The notes: generated by a model not told the origin, from the letters alone. Shown: positions 1 through 7,865, counted from the first letter of the stretch. The stretch is 64,000 nucleotides of DNA from Tolumonas sp008015085 (GCA_029265125.1 JAJUJX010000007.1:62001-126000); one strand, 5' to 3'. Translations and numbers: made by a program.

Positions 1-1396
1 CACGACGGCTATCCGGTAGCGCAACCGTGGTGATGGGGGTTCTGCCCGGTGGCAGTTCATCAATGATGGAAGTATCGAGGTCGGCATAGACCGTCATCGC
101 CAGTGTGCGCGGGATTGGCGTCGCGGTCATGATCAGCTGGTGCGGATAGACACCATCCTGCGCCCCCTTTTCACGCAAAGCGAGGCGCTGGTGGACGCCA
201 AACCGGTGCTGTTCATCAACAATCACCAGCAGCAGATGCTGAAACTCGACCTGCTCCTGAAACACCGCGTGGGTGCCGACAATCATTTTCACCTGGCCGG
301 AGCGGATCGCTTCCAGCTGGGCTTCGCGCGCTTTGCCTTTGACTTTTCCGGCCAGCCACCCGGTTTCAATACCGAGCGGTGCCAGCCAGTTACTGAAGTT
401 ATTGGCGTGTTGTTCGGCTAATAGCTCGGTGGGTGCCATCAACACTACCTGACCGCCATGCGCTATCACTTGCAGTGCGGCCAGCGCCGCGACCAGCGTT
501 TTGCCGGAACCCACATCGCCCTGTACCAGTCGCATCATCGGATGGGGCTGAGTCAGATCCCGGCTGATGTCATTAACTACTCGTTGTTGGGCTCCGGTGG
601 GTTTGAAAGGCAGGCGGGCCAGCAGTTGCTCGCACAGCGACCAGTCGGTCGGTAAGGGGCGGGCCTGATGTTGCTGGGTGGCGTAGCGCAGCTGTAACAC
701 GGTCAGGTGATGGGCAATCAATTCTTCCAATGCCAGCCGCTGCTGAGCCGGATGCTGGCCGTTTTCCAGCTGCGCCAGCGAAATATCCGGCGGTGGACGG
801 TGCAGCAACCATAGTGCATCGCTAAGGCTCAGCTGACGAGGGTAGAGACCGTCCGGCAGCAATTCCCTGACGCCATTTTCTTTCAATAGCTGTAGCGCCT
901 GATCGGTCAGATTCCGCAGCGATGCCTGACGCAGACCTTCGGTGGTGGGGTAGACCGGTGTCAGGGTTGCTTCGGTCTCCAGCGGGGCGTCGTCATCGAG
1001 TAATTTGTATTCCGGATGCACGATTTCAAAGCCATGCAGACCGCGTTTGATTTCACCGAAACAGCGGATGCGGCGTCCGACAGCCAGTGCATTTTTCTGT
1101 CCGGCAGTGAAATGAAAGAAGCGCAGGGTTAATGAACCATTGCCATCGCTGATCCGGCACAACAGCATGCGCCGTTTGCCTTGCTGAATATCACAGTTCT
1201 GGATCACGCCTTCGGTGGTGCAGGCATGATCGGCTGTCAATTCTGCAATTGGATACAGCCGTGTGCGATCTTCATAGCGCAGTGGCAGATGGAACAGCAG
1301 ATCCTGTACGGTATGCAAGCGCAGATGCTGCAGCTTTTCAGCCAGCTTACTGCCGACACCTTTAAGCATAGTGACAGGAATAGCAGAGAGTTCCAT
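1..1396 (-). CDS. recG: ATP-dependent DNA helicase RecG, 5' part (runs off the window)
   Basis: RecG is a monomeric superfamily 2 helicase that drives fork regression and Holliday junction branch migration. The reading frame starts at an ATG on the minus strand at 1394-1396 (MELSAIPVTMLKGVG...) and stays open to the window edge, giving about 465 of the usual roughly 690 residues. The N-terminal wedge region is present, as are the Walker A motif GDVGSGKT (near 490-520), the DEQH box followed by RFGVHQR (near 190-225) and the TATPIPRTLAMT motif (near 90-130). The last codons read LPPGRTPITTVALPDSRR, as in the middle of E. coli RecG. The C-terminal helicase lobe lies outside the window. Many short open frames on the plus strand here are shadows. 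Confidence 0.97.
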   Translation of the reverse strand, partial: MELSAIPVTMLKGVGSKLAEKLQHLRLHTVQDLLFHLPLRYEDRTRLYPIAELTADHACTTEGVIQNCDIQQGKRRMLLCRISDGNGSLTLRFFHFTAGQKNALAVGRRIRCFGEIKRGLHGFEIVHPEYKLLDDDAPLETEATLTPVYPTTEGLRQASLRNLTDQALQLLKENGVRELLPDGLYPRQLSLSDALWLLHRPPPDISLAQLENGQHPAQQRLALEELIAHHLTVLQLRYATQQHQARPLPTDWSLCEQLLARLPFKPTGAQQRVVNDISRDLTQPHPMMRLVQGDVGSGKTLVAALAALQVIAHGGQVVLMAPTELLAEQHANNFSNWLAPLGIETGWLAGKVKGKAREAQLEAIRSGQVKMIVGTHAVFQEQVEFQHLLLVIVDEQHRFGVHQRLALREKGAQDGVYPHQLIMTATPIPRTLAMTVYADLDTSIIDELPPGRTPITTVALPDSRR

Positions 1397-1490
1397 CGTT
1401 GCCTCTGATACTGTGAATTTATCCAGATATTATCCATGGAATGCGGTGTTGCGCAAATCGTAGCTGTTCATTTTCATCTAAAAAATAAAT

Positions 1491-1503
1491 TTTCATTGTG
1501 AAA
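1491..1503. promoter_or_regulatory. Candidate SrlR operator palindrome 1
   Basis: The sequence TTTCATTGTGAAA has perfect 5-base arms (TTTCA / TGAAA) with a 3-base centre. The same arms recur at 1527-1539 and just upstream of srlR (5194-5206), and with one mismatch at 1768-1780. Their restriction to the two srl regulatory regions suggests binding sites for the DeoR-family regulator SrlR. Assignment to SrlR is inference. Confidence 0.4.
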
Positions 1504-1526
1504 GTTTGTTTTCATTATTCATCCTG

Positions 1527-1539
1527 TTTCAAGATGAAA
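1527..1539. promoter_or_regulatory. Candidate SrlR operator palindrome 2
   Basis: TTTCAAGATGAAA has the same TTTCA-N3-TGAAA arms as the sites at 1491 and 5194, 36 bases after the first. A longer inverted repeat, GTTTTCAT (1508-1515) and ATGAAAAC (1534-1541), overlaps it. Confidence 0.35.
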
Positions 1540-1767
1540 ACTAACCTCTCGTTTTTCAGTATTTGGTTAAAATATTTCGAGGCAAAACTTAGAATAGTTA
1601 TTTTAATAAACTCTAATGAGTCTGTTTTTTGCTTTTATTTGGGTGAAAAAAGGAAAAAGGAGGATTTTTTTTCACTCATAAGCTCTGTTCAGGTCTTTTC
1701 GTAAGTTCCTTTCAAAATAAAAATGCCACTTGTATCACAATGTGAAAATCAAATAATGAAAAATATC

Positions 1768-1780
1768 GTTCATTGTGAAA
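1768..1780. promoter_or_regulatory. Candidate SrlR operator, near srlA
   Basis: GTTCATTGTGAAA matches the site at 1491-1503 in 12 of 13 positions. A related element, CAATGTGAAAAT, sits 33 bases upstream at 1738-1749. The site lies about 125 bases ahead of srlA, a plausible operator position. Confidence 0.4.
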
Positions 1781-1904
1781 ATATAAATGTACAGGTTATG
1801 TGAAACACCCCGTTTATCATGTCACCTGTAACGTACAACACATCATAGCTTCGCTGTTGTTTGGTGTGTCCCTTTACTGATGGAATCAAATTGAGGAATA
1901 CGTC

Positions 1905-2459
1905 ATGGATTTTGTTATTCATGCAGCAGAATGGTTCATCGGACTGTTCCAGAAAGGTGGTGAGGTGTTTGTTGGTATGGTGACCGGCATTCTCCCTCTG
2001 CTGATCTCGCTGATGGTTGCGATGAACGCGCTGATCCGTTTTATCGGTCAGGAACGAGTTGAACGTCTGGCACAGAAATGTGCAGGTAACCCGGTTTCCC
2101 GTTATCTGATCCTGCCGGTGGTGGGTACTTTTGTATTCATGAACCCGATGACACTGAGCTTAGGTCGTTTCTTACCGGAAAAATACAAACCATCCTACTA
2201 TGCTGCGGCTTCTTATAGCTGCCACTCCATGAATGGGCTTTTTCCACACATTAACCCTGGTGAGCTGTTCGTGTACCTGGGGATCGCAAATGGTCTGACG
2301 CAGTTACACCTGCCGCTGGCACCGCTGGCTATCAGCTATCTGTTTGTCGGCATGATCTCTAACTTCTTCCGCGGCTGGGTGACTGACTTAACCACGACCT
2401 TTGTAGAGAAACAGCAGAACATTCATCTCAGCACTGAAGTTCACATGCACGCTAACTAA
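1905..2459 (+). CDS. srlA: PTS sorbitol/glucitol transporter subunit IIC2 (EIIC)
   Basis: This is the first gene of the sorbitol operon, a membrane subunit that with SrlE forms the sugar channel of the glucitol phosphotransferase system. The 184-residue product is very close to E. coli SrlA, with EWFIGLFQKGGEVF near the N-terminus, VTGILPLLISL, GNPVSRYLILP, NPMTLSLGRFLPEKYKPSYY, SCHSMNGLFPHINPGEL and NFFRGWVTDLTT. It is strongly hydrophobic with several membrane spans. srlE follows 21 bases downstream. The six-gene order srlA-E-B-D-M-R is the same as in enteric bacteria; gutQ, which follows srlR in E. coli, is absent here. Confidence 0.97.
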   Translation: MDFVIHAAEWFIGLFQKGGEVFVGMVTGILPLLISLMVAMNALIRFIGQERVERLAQKCAGNPVSRYLILPVVGTFVFMNPMTLSLGRFLPEKYKPSYYAAASYSCHSMNGLFPHINPGELFVYLGIANGLTQLHLPLAPLAISYLFVGMISNFFRGWVTDLTTTFVEKQQNIHLSTEVHMHAN

Positions 2460-2480
2460 TCAGGCTCAGGAGCAGACATC

Positions 2481-3464
2481 ATGGCAAATTCATTAGTTAT
2501 CACCAGAGGAAATGGTGGTTGGGGTGGCCCGCTGACAATCCCAGTGGATCAGAATAAGAAAATTATCTACATCACTGCAGGTACCCGCCCGGACATCGTG
2601 GACCGTATGGTGGAGTTGTCAGGCATGGAAGCGGTTGATGGCTTTAAAACCTCCGTTCCTGATAATGAAATCGCCGTTGCGGTGATTGATTGCGGTGGCA
2701 CATTACGCTGCGGGTTGTATCCGAAAAAACGGATCCCAACCGTGAACATCCATTCCACCGGCAAAAGCGGCCCGATGGCGGACTTTATCGTGGAAGACAT
2801 TTATGTCTCCGGCGTTCGTCCTGACAACATTACGGCCAGCGTGCAGGGTGCTTCTGCACCGGCGCCAACCATGCAGCACACGTATAAAGAAGAGCCGCGT
2901 CAGTATGACAGCAGCAAAAAGCTGAGTGAACAAAGCGATGGCCTGCTGGCGAAGATCGGTATCGGTATGGGTTCTGTGATGGCGACCTTCTTTCAGGCTG
3001 GCCGTGAGACCATTGACACCGTCCTCAAGTCTATACTGCCGTTCATGGCGTTCGTTTCAATGCTGATTGGGGTGATTATTGCCTCTGGTGTCGGTGATGT
3101 AATCGCTCATGCGTTGATTCCATTGGCAAAAAGCCCGATTGGTTTGATCACGCTGGCACTGATTTGCTCCTTCCCATTCTTGTCACCGTTCCTTGGCCCA
3201 GGCGCCGTTATCGCACAGGTTATCGGGGTTCTGGTGGGTACACAGATTGGGTTGGGTAACATCCCGCCACAACTGGCGTTACCAGCTCTGTTTGCGATTA
3301 ATGCTCAGGCTGCGTGTGACTTCATTCCAGTGGGTTTGAGTCTGGCCGAAGCGAAACCAAAAACCGTCCAGATTGGCGTACCGTCTGTGCTTTACTCCCG
3401 GTTCTTAACCGGTGCTCCGACCGTATTGCTGGCCTGGTTTGTATCCTTCTTTATTTACCAGTAA
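2481..3464 (+). CDS. srlE: PTS sorbitol/glucitol transporter subunit IIB-IIC1
   Basis: This 327-residue membrane subunit carries the phospho-accepting EIIB domain and the second half of the EIIC channel. Residues 1-125 are the EIIB part. The motif DCGGTLRC (cysteines 71 and 77) is followed by GLYPKKRIPTVNIHSTGKSG, the region of the phosphocysteine in E. coli SrlE; which cysteine is phosphorylated cannot be told from sequence alone. A variable linker (residues 125-155) leads into a hydrophobic C-terminal part with FLSPFLGPGAVIAQVIGV and DFIPVGLSLAEAKP. The start follows an AGGAGC ribosome binding site. srlB lies 25 bases downstream. Confidence 0.97.
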   Translation: MANSLVITRGNGGWGGPLTIPVDQNKKIIYITAGTRPDIVDRMVELSGMEAVDGFKTSVPDNEIAVAVIDCGGTLRCGLYPKKRIPTVNIHSTGKSGPMADFIVEDIYVSGVRPDNITASVQGASAPAPTMQHTYKEEPRQYDSSKKLSEQSDGLLAKIGIGMGSVMATFFQAGRETIDTVLKSILPFMAFVSMLIGVIIASGVGDVIAHALIPLAKSPIGLITLALICSFPFLSPFLGPGAVIAQVIGVLVGTQIGLGNIPPQLALPALFAINAQAACDFIPVGLSLAEAKPKTVQIGVPSVLYSRFLTGAPTVLLAWFVSFFIYQ

Positions 3465-3489
3465 TTCGTAGTACTGACTGAGGATTGAA

Positions 3490-3858
3490 ATGACTATGTT
3501 GTACCGTACCCAAGTGACTCATATCGGCGAATACGCGGCAGACGCTCTGAATGACAATATGATGATTCTGTTTAACGATAACGCTCCGGCTGACGTAGCA
3601 GATTACTGCTTCATCCACCCGGCCGCAGAGTTAACCGGAGAGATCAAAGCGGGTGGTCAGTTTGTGCTTGGCGCATCACGTTATCCGATCACTGCGGTAG
3701 GCGATGTGGTTAACCAGAACCTCGCAGAACTTGGCCATATCACCATCCGTTTTGACGGTGGCAAAGTGGCTGAATACCCAGGCACCGTACATGTTGAAGG
3801 GATATGCCCTGATGAACTGGCGCTGGGAACAGAAATGAGATTTGAACTGAATAACTAA
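3490..3858 (+). CDS. srlB: PTS sorbitol/glucitol transporter subunit IIA
   Basis: SrlB is the cytoplasmic EIIA component that passes phosphate from HPr to the EIIB cysteine of SrlE. The 122-residue protein has YCFIHPAAELTG with histidine 43 in the position of the phosphorylated histidine of E. coli SrlB. Further family motifs are YPITAVGDVVNQNLAELGHI and EYPGTVHVEG. The start ATG has an upstream TGAGGAT. A strong hairpin separates it from srlD. Confidence 0.96.
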   Translation: MTMLYRTQVTHIGEYAADALNDNMMILFNDNAPADVADYCFIHPAAELTGEIKAGGQFVLGASRYPITAVGDVVNQNLAELGHITIRFDGGKVAEYPGTVHVEGICPDELALGTEMRFELNN

Positions 3859-3868
3859 AACTCACTGC

Positions 3869-3908
3869 CCCCTCTGCAACACATGAGTTGGCGCTCGTTG
3901 CAGGGGGG
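3869..3908 (+). other. Stem-loop between srlB and srlD
   Basis: A 12-base-pair GC-rich stem with one G-U pair (3869-3880 against 3897-3908) closes a 16-base loop ten bases after the srlB stop. It lacks a T-tract, so it is not a standard terminator. It is more likely an mRNA stabilising or processing element separating the PTS part from the dehydrogenase part. Confidence 0.55.
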
Positions 3909-3936
3909 AGCGAGACTAGCAATTAAGGAGATTAAC

Positions 3937-4713
3937 ATGTCAAAAGTGGCATTGGTAGTTGGTGGTGGTCGCAATCTGGGTGCTTTTTTATGCAACGGTC
4001 TGGCAGCAGCAGGTTATAAAATCGCTGTTGCCGATCTGGACGGACAAAGCGCACAGGAAACAGCAGCTGCTATTGCTGAACAGTTCGGGGCAGACAATGT
4101 CATGGCTGTGCAGGCAAATTCCACTGATGAGCAAGATGTAGAACGCATGGTAGGTGCGATTGATGATCGTTTCGGCCGTATCGACCTGATGGTCTACAAC
4201 GCTGGTGTGGCACAGGCTGCCCGCATTGACACATTCCCGCTGGATGCCTGGAAGCGCTCTATCGAAGTGAACCTGACCGGTTATTTCCTGTGTGCCCGTG
4301 CGGTATCGAAGATCATGATGCGTCAGAACTTTGGTCGTATCATCCAGATCAACTCCAAATCCGGTAAAGTCGGCTCAAAACATAATTCCGGTTACTCTGC
4401 GGCCAAATTCGGCGGTGTCGGCCTGACCCAATCACTGGCGCTGGATCTGGCGGATTACAACATCACTGTGCATTCGCTGATGCTGGGCAACCTGCTGAAG
4501 AGCCCGATGTTCCAGTCACTGCTGCCACAATATGCGAAAAAGCTGGGTATTCCCGAAGACCAGGTGGAACAGGTCTATATCGATAAAGTGCCATTGAAAC
4601 GTGGCTGCGATTATCAGGATGTGCTGAATGTACTGAAATTTTATGCCAGTGAAGAAGCCAGTTACTGCACCGGTCAGATGATTAATATCACTGGCGGTCA
4701 GGTCATGTTCTGA
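3937..4713 (+). CDS. srlD: Sorbitol-6-phosphate 2-dehydrogenase
   Basis: SrlD oxidises glucitol 6-phosphate, delivered by SrlAEB, to fructose 6-phosphate with NAD, feeding glycolysis. The 258-residue product is a classical short-chain dehydrogenase with a Rossmann motif GGGRNLGAF (residues 9-17), NAG at 88-90, serine 140 and the catalytic YSAAK (Tyr153, Lys157). The frame is open further upstream, but the ATG at 3937 was chosen because it follows a clear AAGGAG site and gives the family N-terminus MSKVALVVGGG. The final TGGQVMF is typical of the SrlD family. Confidence 0.97.
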   Translation: MSKVALVVGGGRNLGAFLCNGLAAAGYKIAVADLDGQSAQETAAAIAEQFGADNVMAVQANSTDEQDVERMVGAIDDRFGRIDLMVYNAGVAQAARIDTFPLDAWKRSIEVNLTGYFLCARAVSKIMMRQNFGRIIQINSKSGKVGSKHNSGYSAAKFGGVGLTQSLALDLADYNITVHSLMLGNLLKSPMFQSLLPQYAKKLGIPEDQVEQVYIDKVPLKRGCDYQDVLNVLKFYASEEASYCTGQMINITGGQVMF

Positions 4714-4772
4714 TAAAAATAAGGTTCAGGGTTAGGGATCCCGGTTTAGCTCCTGAGGGTGCCTGTTATATT

Positions 4773-4798
4773 GGCAGTGTTTTTACACTGCCTTTTTT
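4773..4798 (+). terminator. Intrinsic terminator between srlD and srlM
   Basis: A perfect 8-base-pair stem GGCAGTGT / ACACTGCC with a TTTT loop is followed by six T residues. It ends 18 bases before the srlM start, so it should reduce expression of the two regulators relative to the transport and catabolic genes. Confidence 0.85.
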
Positions 4799-4816
4799 CC
4801 ATCAACGAGGTGAAAA

Positions 4817-5173
4817 ATGGATGCAACCAGTACGCTGATTATTTGTGCGGTTATCGCCTGGGGACTGCAGATTGTGACCGGTTTCCTGCAAATGCGGGCC
4901 TTCAACCGGATGCTGCAAAATATGGGACAAAAAGGCACTGTGAAAATAGGCAAAACCTCCTCCCGCTGGAAGCCTCGCACGTTAGTGGTGTTAGCGCATG
5001 ATGCTAATAATGTGATTATTGATGCCACGATCATGAAAGGATTAACTATTTTTGCTCGTCCAAAGACATTACCTGCGTTGATCCATACCCGGATCCCGCT
5101 CACTGAAACAACCATGGCAACGCTGGAACCTTCAGTTCGTGAGGCTGTAGCTTGTGCTCTGTCAACAAAGTGA
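4817..5173 (+). CDS. srlM: Glucitol operon activator GutM/SrlM
   Basis: SrlM is the small activator that raises srl transcription in E. coli together with the repressor SrlR. The 118-residue product has a hydrophobic N-terminal segment (IICAVIAWGLQIVTGFLQM), then RAFNRML, a GKTSSRWKPRTLVVLA stretch and MKGLTIFARPKTLPAL, all matching the GutM family. The ATG follows AACGAGGTGAAAA. An intrinsic terminator lies just upstream and srlR about 80 bases downstream. No DNA-binding motif is apparent, and the family's biochemical mechanism is not evident from sequence. Confidence 0.93.
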   Translation: MDATSTLIICAVIAWGLQIVTGFLQMRAFNRMLQNMGQKGTVKIGKTSSRWKPRTLVVLAHDANNVIIDATIMKGLTIFARPKTLPALIHTRIPLTETTMATLEPSVREAVACALSTK

Positions 5174-5193
5174 TAATGAAATGATGGTTGTTC

Positions 5194-5206
5194 TTTCATT
5201 TTGAAA
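5194..5206. promoter_or_regulatory. Candidate SrlR operator upstream of srlR
   Basis: TTTCATTTTGAAA is a perfect TTTCA-N3-TGAAA palindrome, identical in its arms to the sites at 1491 and 1527. It sits 47 bases before the srlR start codon, suggesting autoregulation from an internal promoter. Confidence 0.4.
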
Positions 5207-5253
5207 ATCTATAGGTATCTTATAAGTAATAATCTTATATAGAGAGTCTGATC

Positions 5254-6018
5254 ATGAGCGTTGAAGTCCGCCGGGATATGTTAGTCCGTTATCTGAGGGA
5301 ACATGGCCGAACCTCAGTCAATGATTTAGCCAGCCATTTCAATATTACCGGAGCAACTGTGCGTAGTGATCTACGGCATCTGGAGCTGGCTAATCTGGTT
5401 ACTCGTCGCTATGGTGGTGCGGAAGCGGTAACACATCCGGTGGCAGAAGATCGCTCAATGGACGAAAAGACCACGCTCAATCAGAACATCAAGCAGCGTA
5501 TTGGCGCGAAAGCCGCATCGCTGGTGAATGACGGTGAGTCAATCATTCTGGATAACGGCAGCACGACCTTACAGATGGTACCTTGGTTGATCGAACGGGT
5601 CGCGCTGACAGTGATGACTAACAGCCTGCTGATTATTAATGAAGCGGTAGCTCGAGACTGTAATATGAATTTGCTGATGCCGGGCGGTACTTACCGGAAA
5701 CGCTCATCCTCGTTTCATGGCGGACTGGCTGAACAGGCATTTCGATCATTTACCTTCGATAAGTTGTTTATCGGGGCTGATGGTTTCGATATCGAACAGG
5801 GGACGACAACTTTCAATGAAGCCTATCAGGTGAGTCAGGCGATGTGTCAGGCCGCCAAACAGATCATTGTCGTGACCGATTCCAGCAAATTTGGCCGTAA
5901 AACCCCTAACGTGGTGGTGCCGATCGATAAGATCGATATCGTGATCACCGACAGCGGTATTAGTGAGTCAGATCTGGCTGCATTACAGCAGCGGGGCATC
6001 CAGGTGATGCTGGTTTAA
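5254..6018 (+). CDS. srlR: DeoR-family sorbitol operon repressor SrlR
   Basis: SrlR (GutR) represses the srl operon in the absence of sorbitol. The 254-residue product has the DeoR N-terminal winged helix (R-x-MLVRYLREHG, then SVNDLASHFNITGATVRSDL at about residues 21-40, with RRYGGA following). The C-terminal effector domain has ILDNGSTTLQM, the GADGFD motif and the closing VITDSG. The length matches E. coli SrlR. A palindrome shared with the srlA regulatory region lies upstream, and an intrinsic terminator follows 20 bases after the stop. Confidence 0.96.
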   Translation: MSVEVRRDMLVRYLREHGRTSVNDLASHFNITGATVRSDLRHLELANLVTRRYGGAEAVTHPVAEDRSMDEKTTLNQNIKQRIGAKAASLVNDGESIILDNGSTTLQMVPWLIERVALTVMTNSLLIINEAVARDCNMNLLMPGGTYRKRSSSFHGGLAEQAFRSFTFDKLFIGADGFDIEQGTTTFNEAYQVSQAMCQAAKQIIVVTDSSKFGRKTPNVVVPIDKIDIVITDSGISESDLAALQQRGIQVMLV

Positions 6019-6040
6019 GCTTTAATTTGCATACCTGAAT

Positions 6041-6075
6041 CTGCGGTCGCCCGGTGACTTCCGGCCGCAGTTTTT
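6041..6075 (+). terminator. Intrinsic terminator of the srl operon
   Basis: The arms CTGCGGTCG (6041-6049) and CGGCCGCAG (6062-6070) form a 9-pair stem with one G-U pair, followed by TTTTT. Confidence 0.8.
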
Positions 6076-6378
6076 CTCCATTTTTACCTCTTCATACTTA
6101 TCTGCTTTTTTGTTTAATTATTAATAGTTATTCAAGCCAAGTCATTTCATTCAACACTTTATGCGACATTGTCACTAATTTATTCACTCTATCTGAATTT
6201 ATATTTCGTAGATTGTTTATTGTGCAGTTCTTTGCTCTGATTTTTTTCGTTTTTATCGCAAAAAAATCTTGCCAAAAGACGCGTGGCTGCGTATTTCTAG
6301 CGGCCTTTTTAGTATCTGCGTGAAAAAAGAACAGATTTGGCAGATGACACAGCGTTAAACAAAGGGAAGGAGAAACTC
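6076..6378. other. AT-rich intergenic region upstream of lysP
   Basis: About 300 bases between the srl terminator and lysP. An open frame crosses it but has low-complexity, AT-driven composition and begins within the terminator, so it is not called. The consensus core of a lysine riboswitch was searched for by eye and not found. A possible promoter (TTGCCA at 6269-6274, 17-base spacer, TATTTC at 6292-6297) and a weak GC stem followed by T residues (6285-6290 / 6300-6305, T-run 6306-6310) overlap each other, so at most one is likely to function. Confidence 0.3.
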
Positions 6379-7836
6379 ATGTCCACCTCCACGCAGGAGG
6401 CGCAAGGGCTGCGCCGTAAACTGCAGTCGCGCCATCTCAGCATGATTGCGATTGGCGGTTCTATTGGCACCGGATTATTTGTGGCATCCGGTGCGACCAT
6501 TGCCAATGCAGGGCCAGGCGGTGCACTGTTGGCCTATTTGCTGATTGGCCTGATGGTCTATTTTCTGATGACCAGTCTGGGTGAAATGGCCGCATATATG
6601 CCAGTGTCCGGTTCGTTTGCTGCGTATGGCAGTCACTTTGTCGATCCGGCGTTTGGTTTCGCGCAGGGCTGGAATTACTGGTACAACTGGGCTATTACTG
6701 TCGCAGTTGAATTGGCGGCATCGGCGATCATCATGAAATACTGGTTTCCGGAAGTGCCTGGCTATGTCTGGAGTGCCGGGTTCCTGGCTATTATTGTTGC
6801 GCTGAACGGCTTTACGGTGAAGGGTTTTGGTGAAGCCGAATTCTGGTGTTCACTGATCAAAGTCGTCACCGTTATCGCTTTCATTGGCATTGGTCTGCTG
6901 ATGGTATTTGGCATTATGCATGGTGAATCCCATCCTGGCTGGAGTAACCTCAGCACTGGCGATGCGCCGTTTGTTGGTGGTTTCCCCGCCTTGCTCAGTG
7001 TTGCCATGATCGCGGGTTTCTCCTTTCAGGGCACCGAGCTGATTGGGGTTGCTGCCGGTGAATCAGATAATCCGGGTAAGAATATTCCCCGCGCTGTACG
7101 TCAGGTGTTCTGGCGTATCCTGCTGTTCTATGTATTTGCGATTTTCATCATTGGTGTGCTGCTGCCGTATAACGATCCACAGCTGCTGAAAAATGACGTA
7201 ACTGACATCAGTGCCAGCCCGTTTACGCTGGTGTTTGATCGTGCCGGGTTAGCGCTGGCAGCTGCGGTAATGAACACGGTGATTCTGACTGCGATCCTGT
7301 CAGCGGGTAACTCCGGTATGTATGCCTCTACCCGCATGCTGTACACCATGGCCTGCAGCGGCATGGCGCCAAAATGGCTGGCGGGTTTAAGCCGCAATGG
7401 TGTGCCGGTGAATGCCTTAATGGCAACGACTCTGGTGGCAATGTTGTGCTTCCTGACCTCGTTGTTTGGCGATCAGACCGTGTATATGTGGCTGATGAGT
7501 GCGTCCGGCATGAGTGGTTTTATTGCCTGGCTGGGTATTGCTGTTTGTCATTACCGCTTCCGTAAAGGCTATCTGCTGCAGGGCGGTGAATTACACCAGC
7601 TGCCTTATAAGGCGCTGTTCTTCCCGTTTGGTCCATTGCTGGCGTTCGCTCTGTGTTTGTTGGTGACATTGGGTCAGGATTACAGCGCGTTTACAGAAGA
7701 GACTATTGACTGGAAAGGGGCGGCAGCAACCTATGTTGGCATTCCGCTGTTTTTTGCTCTGTGGCTGGGGTACAAGTTGAAGAACAAAACCCGCTACGTG
7801 CGTTACCACGAGATGCAATTCCCGCAGCAAGACTGA
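6379..7836 (+). CDS. lysP: Lysine-specific APC-family permease LysP
   Basis: LysP imports lysine by proton symport across the inner membrane, and in E. coli it also restrains the CadC regulator. The 485-residue product has about 12 predicted spans and aligns closely with E. coli LysP throughout: GLRRKLQSRHLSMIAIGGSI, then GTGLFVASGA, SLGEMAAYMPVSGSFAAYG, GFSFQGTELIGVAAGES, NIPRAVRQVFWRILLFYVF and SAGNSGMYASTRMLY. The ATG at 6379 is chosen over an upstream in-frame start (6337) because it follows AAGGAGAAACTC and gives the family N-terminus. The gene appears monocistronic, with terminators on both sides. Confidence 0.95.
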   Translation: MSTSTQEAQGLRRKLQSRHLSMIAIGGSIGTGLFVASGATIANAGPGGALLAYLLIGLMVYFLMTSLGEMAAYMPVSGSFAAYGSHFVDPAFGFAQGWNYWYNWAITVAVELAASAIIMKYWFPEVPGYVWSAGFLAIIVALNGFTVKGFGEAEFWCSLIKVVTVIAFIGIGLLMVFGIMHGESHPGWSNLSTGDAPFVGGFPALLSVAMIAGFSFQGTELIGVAAGESDNPGKNIPRAVRQVFWRILLFYVFAIFIIGVLLPYNDPQLLKNDVTDISASPFTLVFDRAGLALAAAVMNTVILTAILSAGNSGMYASTRMLYTMACSGMAPKWLAGLSRNGVPVNALMATTLVAMLCFLTSLFGDQTVYMWLMSASGMSGFIAWLGIAVCHYRFRKGYLLQGGELHQLPYKALFFPFGPLLAFALCLLVTLGQDYSAFTEETIDWKGAAATYVGIPLFFALWLGYKLKNKTRYVRYHEMQFPQQD

Positions 7837-7865
7837 TCCAGCGATTACAATCTGCGAACCAAATT

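Larger units (their letters stand above)
1397..1904. promoter_or_regulatory. AT-rich intergenic region: srl promoter and regulatory region
   Basis: A 508-base gap between divergent recG and srlA holds no convincing gene. It is strongly AT-rich and contains repeated TTTTCAT / ATGAAAA elements, including two perfect TTTCA-N3-TGAAA palindromes (1491-1503 and 1527-1539) and a one-mismatch copy (1768-1780). A consensus sigma-70 promoter was not found, which fits an activator-dependent catabolic promoter. Several TGTGA half-sites (for example 1741-1745 and 1775-1779) could belong to CRP sites, but no full TGTGA-N6-TCACA site is visible. The srlA ribosome binding site is TTGAGGA, just ahead of the ATG. 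Confidence 0.5.

Noticed and set aside
140..655. Plus-strand open frames within recG
   Set aside because: They are shadows of the minus-strand recG frame, which carries all helicase motifs.
1498..1704. Open frame of 68 codons in the recG-srlA spacer
   Set aside because: It is AT-driven, Phe/Lys-rich, has no ribosome binding site and overlaps the repeated regulatory motifs.
6054..6323. Open frame of 89 codons between srlR and lysP
   Set aside because: It begins inside the srl terminator, is rich in Phe and Leu from poly-T DNA, and matches no family pattern.
6076..6378. Lysine riboswitch upstream of lysP
   Set aside because: The conserved L-box core sequences were not seen by eye; only a weak stem with T residues is present.
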